Shown in pieces: positions 10,883-20,756 of a stretch of 64,000 nucleotides of DNA. The stretch covers positions 62,001-126,000 of the forward strand of contig NZ_CANLEA010000016.1 in the NCBI RefSeq assembly GCF_947489565.1. Reading direction: 5' to 3'. The position numbers and the translations under genes were made by a program. Position 1 is the first letter of the stretch, and the number at the start of each line of letters is the position of its first letter. Below the pieces are notes generated by a model. That model was given only the letters and a program-made list of their open reading frames with translations. It searched no databases and had not been told where the DNA came from. This DNA comes from an uncultured Kordia sp. Its GTDB lineage: Bacteria; Bacteroidota; Bacteroidia; Flavobacteriales; Flavobacteriaceae.

Positions 10883-13693
10883 TTATTGTTTGATAAGGCG
10901 TTTTACCACCATAGTTTTTTTACCTACTATTTTGACGATATATATCCCATTAGAAAAACTTGATACATCTATTTCTTCTCCTTCATATTCAGGTTTGTGC
11001 AAGATTTCTTGTCCGTTTAAATTGTAAATGGATATTTGTTTCGATTCAGAAATATTTGCTATTTGAAAAGAACTCGTAGTTGGATTAGGGTATAAAATGA
11101 TATTTGTAGCATCATTGTTTGTACTGAATTCTGGCGTACTTAGTGTATTTCCTAGTAACATCCAGAGTTCTGTTCCATGCATATTGTCATCAGCTGTAAA
11201 GTAGAGTGTATCTTCCCAAATCAACATGTTTTGAATGTTTGAAGATTGATTGTATCTTGGTTTAATGTCATACACCATCGTAAGATCAGTTCCGTCATAG
11301 CGCCACAATTCGTCTCCATGAGTTAAATCGGTAGCTTTCATGTATAAGTTATTGCCTAATACAATATAGGATGATGAGTTTGATGAATTGGAACCTACGC
11401 GAATGTCTTTGATCATTGTTGGAGGATTTACACCATCATATTTCCATGGTTCATTACCATTTATACCATCATTTGCTCTGAAGATTAATTCATTATTAAA
11501 AACTGTCAATCTTCCAGGGCCAGAACCTTCTACACCGGGTTGAATATCGTATTCAAGAGCGGGAGGATTTACACCATCATAACTCCATAATTCAGTATCA
11601 TAATTAACTCTACTTGCCGAGAAAAACAGCTTATTATTAAAGAGCGTTAAATTTGATGGATACGATGAATTTGCACCATTATTTATATCGTGAACTAAAC
11701 TAAGTGTTGTTCCGTTATATTTCCATAATTCAGTACCATGAACACCATCTTGAGCAGCAAAATATAAGTTGTTATCATACTCAAGCATTGTATAAATATA
11801 GTTGGATAAAGTGCCTGGGTTTAGGTCTGAAATCATTGTTGGCGGATTTACACCATCGTATTTCCATAGTTCTGCTCCATGAATTCCATCATTTGCTATA
11901 AATACTAATTCATTATTAAAAACAACCAAATTTAAAGGTGATGAACCGTAACTTGTATTAATATCAGCTACTAAAGAAGCAGTTGTACCATCGTACTCCC
12001 ATAGTTCTGGGCCATGAATTCCATCGTTTGCAATAATCATGAGTTTGTTGTTGAATGCTATCATTCCATCAATGTTGGAACCATTCCCTGGAGTTGTATT
12101 AATATTTTGCGCTAGAGTAGGTTGTAACATTGCATCGAGTTTCCATAATTCAGCACCTTCATTTTCTGTTCTAGCTGAGAAATATAATTCACCGTTATAT
12201 TCAGTAAAATACCTTGGACTACTGTTATTACTACCTACATAGATGTCCATTAACATTGATGCATTCGTTCCATCAAACGACCACAGTTCTTCACCATGAA
12301 TACCATCATCTGCTTTAAAAATTAGATGATCATTGAATACAGCCAAATTAGCTACTGAAGAACCGTTTGTGTTTGCATTGATATCGGCAATTTGAGAAGT
12401 TTGAGTTCCATTGTACACATACAATTCTTCCCCTTGAACTCCATCATTTGCAGCAAAATACAAATGTCCATTCCACGTATATAAATTTCGAGGACTTCCA
12501 TAGCCATTTATGTGAATGTCTTCAATCATAGAAAAACTAGTCCCGTCATGAACCCATAATTCAGAAGCGTGTATTCCGTCGTTTGCAGCAAAATATAAAG
12601 CACCATTATACACATAGAAATCTGAAGGATATGCAGGATTTGCATCTGGTCGAATGTCTTGTAAAGTTACGTTTACACCATCGTACATATACAATTCATC
12701 AGACCATATAAAAAATAGATTCGAACCTAATGCGACCAAATTATTTACATAAGAACCTGCATTCCCAGGATTCACATCTATAGTTGTAAATGAAGTTCCG
12801 TTGTACTGAATGATTTCATAACCATTTACACCATCATCCGCAGTAAAATATAAATGTGTATTTGTTGCAACTAATCCACTTGGAAATGAACCTGTTGTTC
12901 CTGTAAGAATATCTTGAACTAAGGTTGTTGAAGTGCCATCATATTTCCATAATTCAAAATCGTTAGCATTTCCAGCTGCTCTAAAGTATAGTTCGTTTTG
13001 AAATATCGTAAATTGACTTGGTCCACTATTACTCCCAACATTAATATCGCTTACTAGTGAAACTGTTGTTCCATCAAATTTTAATAGCTCGTTTCCAAAC
13101 GTAGGATGATTTCCGCTAAAAAGAATTTCATTATTGTATACTGTTACTTCTTGGGGAAATGTTGAATATGAACCCGTATAAAAATCGTGAATAACAGGAG
13201 GATTCACTCCATCGTACGTCCAAATTTCAGTTCCATGTACCCCATCATCAGCCGCAAAACATAATACACCATTTAAGTCTACTAAATCTCTAATATTAGG
13301 ATCATCGTATGACGTATTGATGTCTGCAACCATCGTTGTTGAAGTACCGTCGTATTTCCAAAGTTCATTTCCGTGAACACCATCGTTTGCTATAAAGTAT
13401 AAAATACCATTTACAACAATTAAATCTTTAGGATTAGAACCATTCGTTCCGTTCCTAATATCCATCACCATTTGTGGCGGATTGGTTTCATCATATTTCC
13501 AAAGCTCAGTTCCATGAATCCCATCAGAAGCACTAAAGTAGAGTTCGCCATTATATTCAATAAATTCCTTTGGACTCGCTCCGTTTGTGATTGTATTGAT
13601 GTCTTGCACCATCATTGGTTCTTGCGCATAACTAAAAGAAGTTAACGCTAGCATCCATAAAACGCATGCTATTATTTTGTGAGTGTAGGTCAT
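10883..13693 (-). CDS. ELWxxDGT-repeat secreted protein with T9SS type A sorting domain
   Basis: 936 residues with a signal peptide (...LTSFSYAQ). The body is about 18 repeats of roughly 45 residues built on N(D/E)LYFxANDGxHGxELWKYDGT, i.e. the ELWxxDGT/beta-propeller-like repeat of Bacteroidetes secreted proteins. The last 75 residues (ILYPNPTTSSFQI, SIYNLNGQEIL, FSNGIYIVKI, VKRLIKQ) are a classical type A C-terminal signal for the type IX secretion system, so the protein is probably attached to the cell surface or released. Function of the repeats is unknown. It ends 57 bp from the BNR gene. Confidence 0.9.
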   Translation of the reverse strand: MTYTHKIIACVLWMLALTSFSYAQEPMMVQDINTITNGASPKEFIEYNGELYFSASDGIHGTELWKYDETNPPQMVMDIRNGTNGSNPKDLIVVNGILYFIANDGVHGNELWKYDGTSTTMVADINTSYDDPNIRDLVDLNGVLCFAADDGVHGTEIWTYDGVNPPVIHDFYTGSYSTFPQEVTVYNNEILFSGNHPTFGNELLKFDGTTVSLVSDINVGSNSGPSQFTIFQNELYFRAAGNANDFELWKYDGTSTTLVQDILTGTTGSFPSGLVATNTHLYFTADDGVNGYEIIQYNGTSFTTIDVNPGNAGSYVNNLVALGSNLFFIWSDELYMYDGVNVTLQDIRPDANPAYPSDFYVYNGALYFAANDGIHASELWVHDGTSFSMIEDIHINGYGSPRNLYTWNGHLYFAANDGVQGEELYVYNGTQTSQIADINANTNGSSVANLAVFNDHLIFKADDGIHGEELWSFDGTNASMLMDIYVGSNNSSPRYFTEYNGELYFSARTENEGAELWKLDAMLQPTLAQNINTTPGNGSNIDGMIAFNNKLMIIANDGIHGPELWEYDGTTASLVADINTSYGSSPLNLVVFNNELVFIANDGIHGAELWKYDGVNPPTMISDLNPGTLSNYIYTMLEYDNNLYFAAQDGVHGTELWKYNGTTLSLVHDINNGANSSYPSNLTLFNNKLFFSASRVNYDTELWSYDGVNPPALEYDIQPGVEGSGPGRLTVFNNELIFRANDGINGNEPWKYDGVNPPTMIKDIRVGSNSSNSSSYIVLGNNLYMKATDLTHGDELWRYDGTDLTMVYDIKPRYNQSSNIQNMLIWEDTLYFTADDNMHGTELWMLLGNTLSTPEFSTNNDATNIILYPNPTTSSFQIANISESKQISIYNLNGQEILHKPEYEGEEIDVSSFSNGIYIVKIVGKKTMVVKRLIKQ

Positions 13694-13702
13694 TTTTTCC
13701 GT

Positions 13703-16174
13703 TTAGAATCTGCTTATTAAATATCCATTAAAACCACTTTCGCCAACAATACTCCAAGTTGTATCATCCGAAGAATTGACAATTACTGCAACTGTATCAT
13801 TTGCATTCAATTTTAGCGTTCCACTAATGTTCAGTGTTACAAATCGATTTCCAGATTCTCCATCCATAATAGCGTGCATACCATTGTCTAAACTTGTAGT
13901 TCCGTTGACTCCAAAGAGCAATCGCATCCATCCTGTTGTAATACCATCGAAACGAATTTGTGCACTGAAGTGATAGAACCCATTTACGGGCGCTGTAAAC
14001 TCACCTGTAGTTTCATTAAAATGATTTCCATTGTCGTATAAATATTCTGGTAAGGCTGCATCAGAAGTTCGCCAACCTGATACAATACTAAAGCTTCCTG
14101 CCCCAGAAAGATTCAGTGTTCCATTTAAATCTGCTGAAAATGCTGGTAAATTGTTTACGGTCAGTGCATTTGTAGTTACGCTCGTAGCTTGCACATCTGA
14201 CGTCCAAGAAGGCGTTGTTCCATTTGTTGATAATAGTTTTCCTGCTTGTCCAGATTGTGCTGGTAATTCTATTTCATTCGTTGGATCTGAATCAGCGTCA
14301 TTTTTGGTTGTCCAAGTGTAATTACCACTTCCGTCAGTTTGCAATACTTCTCCACTATTTCCTCCTGCTGGCAATGTTGTTCCAGAAACTGGCACATCTA
14401 TCCAAGAAACTGCACCAGCACCATTGGTTTGCATAATTTGATTGGCTGTTCCATCTTGAGAAGGCAATGTAAACGAAGCGCCTGCTCCTGTATTATCTCC
14501 ATCAATGGTTAATTGACCGTTTAAAGTCGTATTTCCATTTTTAGTCATGACTAAGGCGTTACTTCTGGTAATATCAGAACTACCATTACCTATGACAAAT
14601 AAAGGATCTGTTGCTACATATATGTTATGGCTAGTAGACGCAAAACCTTCGCTATACATTCCTATAGTTTGCTGTGCAAAACTTGTTGCTTGTGAGCCAA
14701 CACCTAATCCTACAGCATACGTTCCAGAAACACTATTGTTTGTACCTAATGCTATAGAAGAAGGTCTTGATGCAAGGTTGTTATATCCTGCCGCAAAAGC
14801 ATTTTCTCCGTTTGCGACATTGTAACTACCTACTGCCGCAGCTCCTATATTGCTAGCAATAGAACCACAACCGAAAGCTACTGAATAGTCTCCTACGGTA
14901 TTTGTATCCCAGCCACCTGCATAACCATCACTTTGTGCTGCCGATCCTGCTCTAAAAGCGCCTTTACTTTTATCAAAAAACAATCTTGATTCATCGCCTG
15001 AATTATCTATTCCATCATCATTTAATCGTATACTTCCAAATACAAAGTCATCTGTACTTACCGTTCCGTTTGCATTACTGGTTACATTTGCTGTCGTAGA
15101 AAAAGTATTCACTGGTACCGTTGGAGCATTTACCCAAGAAGTTGCACCCGATCCATCTGTTGTTAGTATTTGATTTGCAGTTCCATCTTGTGCTGGTAAT
15201 GTATAAGATCTTCCTGCTCCTTGATTGTCCCCATCTATGGTTAACTGACCATTTAGAGTAGTGTTTCCATTTTTAAGCATCACTAAAGCATCACTTCTGC
15301 TCGTTTCATCAAATCCATTTCCTATAACAAGTAAACGATCTGTAGGAACTTTTATTAATGCATTTCCTGCTTCTGCAGTATTTAAATATCCAATAGTAAC
15401 TTGACTTCTAGCTTCAGCTGTTAAATTTTCTCCTGTAGAGAAAGTGGCAATTCCTGTGATATTATTATTAGCTCCAAAAGTTGCAGAGGTTGGTCCAGAA
15501 ACCGTGTTTTGGGTTCCCATAGCAAAAGATTGAAAGCCGCTTACAGTATTTTTAGTTCCAAAAGCAATGGATCTAAGTCCAACGTTGGAGTCGTCCCATT
15601 CAACACCTTCAGCAAACCCAGCTCTGAATGCTCCTTTACTTTTATCAAAGAACATTCTTGTATTATCATCTGTCGTATTTATGTCATCTGCTAATTGTGT
15701 ACTTCCAAAAACAAAATCGTCTGTAGCAATTGTCCCAGGCGCATTGCTAGTAACGTTAGCTGTTGTTGAGAGTGCTTTATCTGCACTTGTCGTTGCATGA
15801 TTTGCATACGGTACGCTCATTAGTTGTGAGCTTCCAATGATAACATAGGTTGATCCGCCAGTAATATCTACAGCAGTTTCTAACCAATAGTTTTGTGCGC
15901 TCCAATTTATAGAACTAAAAGTATCTGTAGTTGTTCCTGATCCAATAACCAGATTAATAATACCTTGTGCATTACTCGTTGTTGTATGTGTTTCTGTGTA
16001 GATTGTATTTCCTGCAGCACTTCCTTGTAGTAACTTGATTTGAACTCCAATAGATTGGTTATTTACTAAAGCTCCTGTATTATCTCTGACTGCTGCTTGA
16101 TAATTAAAATTTTGAGCATGCGAAATACTCAGAACACCTACCATAAAAAATAGAAGTAGCGTAATTTTTTTCAT
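13703..16174 (-). CDS. Fibre protein with YadA-head-like repeats and C-terminal C1q-like domain
   Basis: 823 residues. The signal peptide is followed by the Bacteroidetes fibre N-terminal domain (NFNYQAAVRDNTGALVNNQS... to SVPYA, residues 20-130). Two repeat blocks then each contain TDDFVFGS, an acidic NDD stretch, FFDKSKGAFRAG, YadA-head-like motifs (SxAFGxxNxVSG) and TLNGQLTIDGDNxGAG. The C-terminal 130 residues (FTAPVNGFYHFSAQIRF, SGFNGYLISRF) look like a C1q/TNF-type trimeric head. This suggests a trimeric surface adhesin. It is the shortest of three paralogues in a row, with two repeat blocks against four. Confidence 0.8.
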   Translation of the reverse strand: MKKITLLLFFMVGVLSISHAQNFNYQAAVRDNTGALVNNQSIGVQIKLLQGSAAGNTIYTETHTTTSNAQGIINLVIGSGTTTDTFSSINWSAQNYWLETAVDITGGSTYVIIGSSQLMSVPYANHATTSADKALSTTANVTSNAPGTIATDDFVFGSTQLADDINTTDDNTRMFFDKSKGAFRAGFAEGVEWDDSNVGLRSIAFGTKNTVSGFQSFAMGTQNTVSGPTSATFGANNNITGIATFSTGENLTAEARSQVTIGYLNTAEAGNALIKVPTDRLLVIGNGFDETSRSDALVMLKNGNTTLNGQLTIDGDNQGAGRSYTLPAQDGTANQILTTDGSGATSWVNAPTVPVNTFSTTANVTSNANGTVSTDDFVFGSIRLNDDGIDNSGDESRLFFDKSKGAFRAGSAAQSDGYAGGWDTNTVGDYSVAFGCGSIASNIGAAAVGSYNVANGENAFAAGYNNLASRPSSIALGTNNSVSGTYAVGLGVGSQATSFAQQTIGMYSEGFASTSHNIYVATDPLFVIGNGSSDITRSNALVMTKNGNTTLNGQLTIDGDNTGAGASFTLPSQDGTANQIMQTNGAGAVSWIDVPVSGTTLPAGGNSGEVLQTDGSGNYTWTTKNDADSDPTNEIELPAQSGQAGKLLSTNGTTPSWTSDVQATSVTTNALTVNNLPAFSADLNGTLNLSGAGSFSIVSGWRTSDAALPEYLYDNGNHFNETTGEFTAPVNGFYHFSAQIRFDGITTGWMRLLFGVNGTTSLDNGMHAIMDGESGNRFVTLNISGTLKLNANDTVAVIVNSSDDTTWSIVGESGFNGYLISRF

Positions 16175-16219
16175 TTGGTTTGAGGGTATTATATGATTGT
16201 TGTTGCTGTTTACCTAGAA

Positions 16220-16255
16220 AACTCCCTGCTTGAAAAGTATCAAATACAGGGAGTT
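16220..16255 (-). terminator. Hairpin terminator-like element downstream of the 16275-20495 gene
   Basis: Perfect 9-bp inverted repeat AACTCCCTG/CAGGGAGTT with an 18-nt loop, immediately 3' of the minus-strand fibre gene. No long U run follows, so termination strength is uncertain. Confidence 0.55.
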
Positions 16256-16274
16256 GTCATTATTTGCGAATTAA

Positions 16275-19200
16275 TTAAAGTTTATTTACTAAATATCCGT
16301 TGAAGCCAGATTCTACTTGAAGTGTAAAGCTTGTATCTCCTGTAGATTCTACAAATACAGACACATAATCTCCAGCACTTAATTTTAAAATTCCACTTAC
16401 ATGTTGTGTGTCCCAATTAGCGGTTCCTGCATCCGCATTTCTAATTGAATGTAAACCGTTTCTAAATCCTTGCTTGTTACCATTTTTCACAATCATTAAA
16501 CGTGAATATACAGAACCAGAAGCGCCGTTAATTGCATCGATTCGTACTTGTGCTGAGAAGAAATACAATCCATCTACTGGAGCTGTAAAACGTCCATTTG
16601 TAAGATTTAAATGGCTTCCATCATTAAAGAGATCAGTATTTACGGAACTATTCCAATTGCCTACTTCTTTTTCTCCTGCACTAGTATAAGCTGTAGCGTT
16701 AGACGTTACATTGAACGCTGGTAAACTTGGTATTTTTACACTAGTAGCTTCTACGGTATTTGTCCAACTAGGATTTGTTCCATCAGTGGTTAAGAATTTC
16801 CCTGATTCTCCTGATTGTGAAGGTAATTCGATTTCATTTGTTGGATCGCTATCTGCATCGTTTACGGCATCTGTTACCCAAGCATAATTTCCTGAGCCAT
16901 CTGTTTTTAATAATTGTCCGTCAGTTCCTCCACTAGGAAGCATGGCTCCCGTAGCAACTGCTGCCCAAGCAACATTTCCTGCTCCATCTGTAGTCATCAC
17001 TTGATTAGCAGTACCATCTTGTGCAGGTAAGGTATATGCTGTTCCTACTCCTTGGTTGTCACCATCTATTGTTAATTGACCATTTAAAGTGGTATTTCCA
17101 TTTTTAAGCATTACTAAAGCATCACTCCTTGGCGCAGTACCATTATCTGCATCACCATTACCTATAACAAAAAGTCTATCTGTACTAACCCAATTATTCA
17201 AATCCCCTGCGACTAATGTATTATATGTTCCTATAGTAATTTGTTCTTTTGATTGTGCAAGTACCCTATAACCTATGGACGTAGAACGCAAGCCATAAGT
17301 AGAAGCTGCATGACCTATAGCTACCGATTCATCTCCTATAGCAGAAGAAAATGTACCTAAAGCTATAGAAGCACTACCTTCAGCAAATGGTCTTCTTCCT
17401 AATGCAATAGAAAATTCTCCAACACTAGCATCGTCCCATTCGTTTATTTCTGCAATTCCAGCTCTAAATGCTCCTTTACTTTTATCAAAAAATACTCTTC
17501 TGTCATCATCAGTTGTTCCTGTATCGTTTGCCAATTGTGTAGATCCAAATACAAAATCGTCTGTAGCAATTGTTCCGTTTGCATTGCTAGTAACGTTTGC
17601 TGTTGTAGAAAACGCAGACATTGCTGCCATTGGAGCATCTACCCAAGAAGCACTTCCTGATCCATCTGTACTTAGTATTTGATTTGCAGTACCATCTTGT
17701 CCTGGTAATGTGTATCCAGTTCCAGCACCTTGATTGTCGGCATCTATTGTTAATTGACCATTTAAAGTTGTATTTCCATTCTTCAACATTACTAAAGCAT
17801 CACTTCTGCTTGAACCCGTAGTACCATTACCAATTACAAATAAACGATCTGTATTAATCCAACCTGAAGCATCAGGTGTTCCTCCGTGTACAGTATTCCA
17901 CTGACCAATAGTATGTTGAACAAATGATTCTGAAGTTAATCGGATACCAGAAGCTAGTGCTCCGTTCCCCGTTACTGTATTACTGTCTCCTAAAACTGAA
18001 GCTCCATATCCTGAAACGACATTAGATATACCTGCCGCAAATGTAGCAGATCCAGAAGCTACATTATTACTTCCGAATGCAGCAGATTGAAATCCAGTAT
18101 TTCCTTCACTCCATTGAAGCCCTGTAACTTGACCAGCTCTAAACGCAGCTCTACTTTTATCAAAAAAGATTCTACTGTCATCATCTGTACCAGAAACACT
18201 TGCCACTTGAGCACTACCAAAAAGGAAGTCATCATTAACAGTGTCTCCATTGGCATTGCTTGTTACATTTGCTGTAGTTGAAAACGCGCTAGTTCCTGTT
18301 GCATCGTTTACCCAACTATATACGCCGTTTCCATCTGTACTTAATATTTGTCCATTAGTTCCTCCTGCAGGTAATGTTGCTCCTCCTGAAGCATCTGCCC
18401 AAGATACATTTCCTGAACCGTCTGTAGTCATTACTTGGTTAGCATTACCGTCTTGTGCTGGTAAGGTATATCCCGGTTCCATTTCTTGATTATCACCATC
18501 AATAGTTAATGTACCGTTTATGGTTGTGTTTCCATTTTTTAATATTACTAATGCGTCAGAGCTATTTATTCCTTCAAAATCAGAAGTTCCATTACCTACT
18601 ACTAATAAACGATCGGTTGGCACATGCGCATTTGCATTACCAGCCACAGCCGTGTTGAATTGCCCAAGTGTTGTTTGACCTCTAGACTCTGCAGTAATGG
18701 CATATCCTAAAGCAATTGATTCTGTTCCTGAAGCGTTTGTGTTTCTACCTAATGCTACAGCGTAATTACCCGAAGCAATATTATTATCTCCCATCGTCAT
18801 ACTATAAAATCCTGAAGAAACATTTCGTTGTCCTCCTAGTGTAGAAGCGTACCAACCTGAAGCGACATTTCGCTGTCCAAATCCAACAGTAAAAGGTCCT
18901 ACATTGGCATCATCAAAACCTCCAAAACCATCTACTTCGTTTCCTGCTCTGAATGCTCCTTTGCTTTTATCAAAGAACATTCTAGAGTTGTCATCTGCTC
19001 CTGTAAGATTGTCTAATTGCGAACTACCAAAAACGAAATCATCCGTTGCGATCGTTCCATTTGTATTACTCGTTACATTGCTTGTTGTTGTGAAAGATGC
19101 TGCTGCTGTTTGGTTTACCCAAGAATATACTCCTGAACCATCTGTGCTTAATATTTGTCCCATAGATCCGCCAGTTGGTAATTCGTTTGGAACATCTTGC

Positions 19201-20495
19201 CAAGCGACAGCAGTTCCGTCTGTAGTTAAAAATTTACCTGCTTCACCTGTTTGAACAGGCAATTCAATTTCGTTGGTTGGATCGGCATCTAAATCATCAT
19301 TCGTTATCCATGATAATGCTCCTGAACCATCTGTAGACAATACATATCCATTAGTTCCTCCATTTGGAATGGCAGAAGCTGCTGGTGTTACCCATGCAAC
19401 ATTTCCAGATCCATCTGTTTGCATAATTTGATTTACCGTTCCATCTTGTGCTGGCAACGTAAAAGCTCTTCCGGCTCCTTCATTATCACCATCTAAGGTT
19501 AATTGACCATTTAAGGTTGTATTACCGTTTTTAAGCATTACTAAAGCATCACTGTTTAATGCTAAGTTGATGTCTTCTTGCCCATTACCAATGACAAATA
19601 AACGATCGGTTGGCACCCATGTATCGGTTGAACCAGAAACAAAGTTACTATATTGTCCTAATTGGATTTCTGCCATCGAGTTTGCGTTTAATTGTCGCCC
19701 AATTGCTGTAGAATTTATACCATATGCACGTGCATTTAATCCAAAACCTCTTGCATAATCTGCAAAGCCTCCTGCATTTAACCCGAAGGCAAAAGCCTCA
19801 TTTCCTGTTGCATTGGCGTTACGACCCATAGAAAAAGAGTTGCGTCCGCTAGCAACTCCACCTTCACCAAAACCTACAGAGTAATCTCCTACATTTGCTT
19901 CATCCCATTGAGTTGTTTGTGTGTATCCTGCTCTAAAAGCGGCTTTACTTTTATCGTAAAACATTCTATTTCCAAAGGCTGCATTAAAGGAACCGTTATT
20001 GTCTAATTGATGAGATCCAAATACAAAATCGTCTGTTAGGTTGTTTCCGTTTCCATTGCTTACTACAGTTCCTGTTTTTGAAAAGATTCCTGCATTTCCA
20101 GCTTCGGCACTATTTAGCGCATACATTGCATAGGGTACAAATTGTAGTTTAGAAGTTCCTACTTGTGTATAGTTACTTCCGCCTGCAAGATCTACTTGAA
20201 TATCAATCCAGTGGTTTTGCGTACTCCAATCGATTGCTTGAAAATTAGCTCCTGATGTTCCGTCTCCAACTGGAAATGTAATCACTCCTTGTGCATTAGA
20301 AGTTACGGTGTGGACTTCGTTATACAGTACGCTTCCAGAAGGACCGCCTGCAATAATTCTTACTAATACAGTCATTGACTGATTTGTTGCTGGGCTTCCA
20401 GCGGCATCACGCACAACCGCTTGATAATTAAAATTTTGCGCATAACCCAAAGCACAAAACAATAATGTCATGATAAGTAGGGTAATTTTTTTCAT
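16275..20495 (-). CDS. Large fibre protein with four YadA-head-like blocks and C1q-like head
   Basis: 1406 residues with the same layout as its neighbours: signal peptide (MKKITLLIMTLLFCALGYAQ), NFNYQAVVRD domain, and four blocks each starting DDF(V/L)FGS and holding FFDKS(K/R)xAFRAG plus GxxNxxSG head-type repeats. Short linkers of the type LPxGGTNGQxLSTDGSGxYSWV and DPTNEIELPxQTGExGKFLTTDG separate the blocks. The C-terminus (FTAPVDGLYFFSAQVRID, ESGFNGYLVNKL) is a C1q-like trimeric domain. It probably forms a long trimeric surface fibre. It has its own ECF-type promoter 30-60 bp upstream. Confidence 0.8.
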   Translation of the reverse strand: MKKITLLIMTLLFCALGYAQNFNYQAVVRDAAGSPATNQSMTVLVRIIAGGPSGSVLYNEVHTVTSNAQGVITFPVGDGTSGANFQAIDWSTQNHWIDIQVDLAGGSNYTQVGTSKLQFVPYAMYALNSAEAGNAGIFSKTGTVVSNGNGNNLTDDFVFGSHQLDNNGSFNAAFGNRMFYDKSKAAFRAGYTQTTQWDEANVGDYSVGFGEGGVASGRNSFSMGRNANATGNEAFAFGLNAGGFADYARGFGLNARAYGINSTAIGRQLNANSMAEIQLGQYSNFVSGSTDTWVPTDRLFVIGNGQEDINLALNSDALVMLKNGNTTLNGQLTLDGDNEGAGRAFTLPAQDGTVNQIMQTDGSGNVAWVTPAASAIPNGGTNGYVLSTDGSGALSWITNDDLDADPTNEIELPVQTGEAGKFLTTDGTAVAWQDVPNELPTGGSMGQILSTDGSGVYSWVNQTAAASFTTTSNVTSNTNGTIATDDFVFGSSQLDNLTGADDNSRMFFDKSKGAFRAGNEVDGFGGFDDANVGPFTVGFGQRNVASGWYASTLGGQRNVSSGFYSMTMGDNNIASGNYAVALGRNTNASGTESIALGYAITAESRGQTTLGQFNTAVAGNANAHVPTDRLLVVGNGTSDFEGINSSDALVILKNGNTTINGTLTIDGDNQEMEPGYTLPAQDGNANQVMTTDGSGNVSWADASGGATLPAGGTNGQILSTDGNGVYSWVNDATGTSAFSTTANVTSNANGDTVNDDFLFGSAQVASVSGTDDDSRIFFDKSRAAFRAGQVTGLQWSEGNTGFQSAAFGSNNVASGSATFAAGISNVVSGYGASVLGDSNTVTGNGALASGIRLTSESFVQHTIGQWNTVHGGTPDASGWINTDRLFVIGNGTTGSSRSDALVMLKNGNTTLNGQLTIDADNQGAGTGYTLPGQDGTANQILSTDGSGSASWVDAPMAAMSAFSTTANVTSNANGTIATDDFVFGSTQLANDTGTTDDDRRVFFDKSKGAFRAGIAEINEWDDASVGEFSIALGRRPFAEGSASIALGTFSSAIGDESVAIGHAASTYGLRSTSIGYRVLAQSKEQITIGTYNTLVAGDLNNWVSTDRLFVIGNGDADNGTAPRSDALVMLKNGNTTLNGQLTIDGDNQGVGTAYTLPAQDGTANQVMTTDGAGNVAWAAVATGAMLPSGGTDGQLLKTDGSGNYAWVTDAVNDADSDPTNEIELPSQSGESGKFLTTDGTNPSWTNTVEATSVKIPSLPAFNVTSNATAYTSAGEKEVGNWNSSVNTDLFNDGSHLNLTNGRFTAPVDGLYFFSAQVRIDAINGASGSVYSRLMIVKNGNKQGFRNGLHSIRNADAGTANWDTQHVSGILKLSAGDYVSVFVESTGDTSFTLQVESGFNGYLVNKL

Positions 20496-20525
20496 AATAC
20501 TGATATTTCTTGTTGTTTATGTAGT

Positions 20526-20552
20526 GACAGCAAAAAATTTATATACCCTATT
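20526..20552 (-). promoter_or_regulatory. ECF-type promoter (AATAGGGTA-N15-GTC)
   Basis: On the minus strand AATAGGGTA (20544-20552) and GTC (20526-20528) are 15 nt apart. The sequence from the -35 box to the start region is almost identical to that in front of the paralogue at 24998. Confidence 0.8.
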
Positions 20553-20585
20553 TTTTTACAGATTTTTTTAACCCGACTCGTTTTC

Positions 20586-20731
20586 ATAAAAAAAGAGACC
20601 CTCTAAAAAGTTTTCAAAAACGTCATACTGAACTTGATTCAGAATCTCACACTACTGATTTCTAAATTGTGGTGAGAATCCTAATCAAGTTAGATTTGAC
20701 GAAAATTTGACTTTTCAGACAGCCTCTTTTT
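20586..20731. repeat. REP-like nested inverted repeat, possible terminator of the 20757-24998 gene
   Basis: An outer AAAAAGAG/CTCTTTTT pair encloses an imperfect long hairpin. Its left arm (20622-20650) begins GTCATACTGAACTTGATTCA; its right arm (20669-20700) contains GTGAGAATC, ATCAAGTT and GAC. The left arm resembles a dispersed palindrome I know from Bacteroidetes genomes. It sits just 3' of a minus-strand gene and could terminate it. Confidence 0.6.
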
Positions 20732-20756
20732 AAGGCGGTTTTTATATTATTTCTAA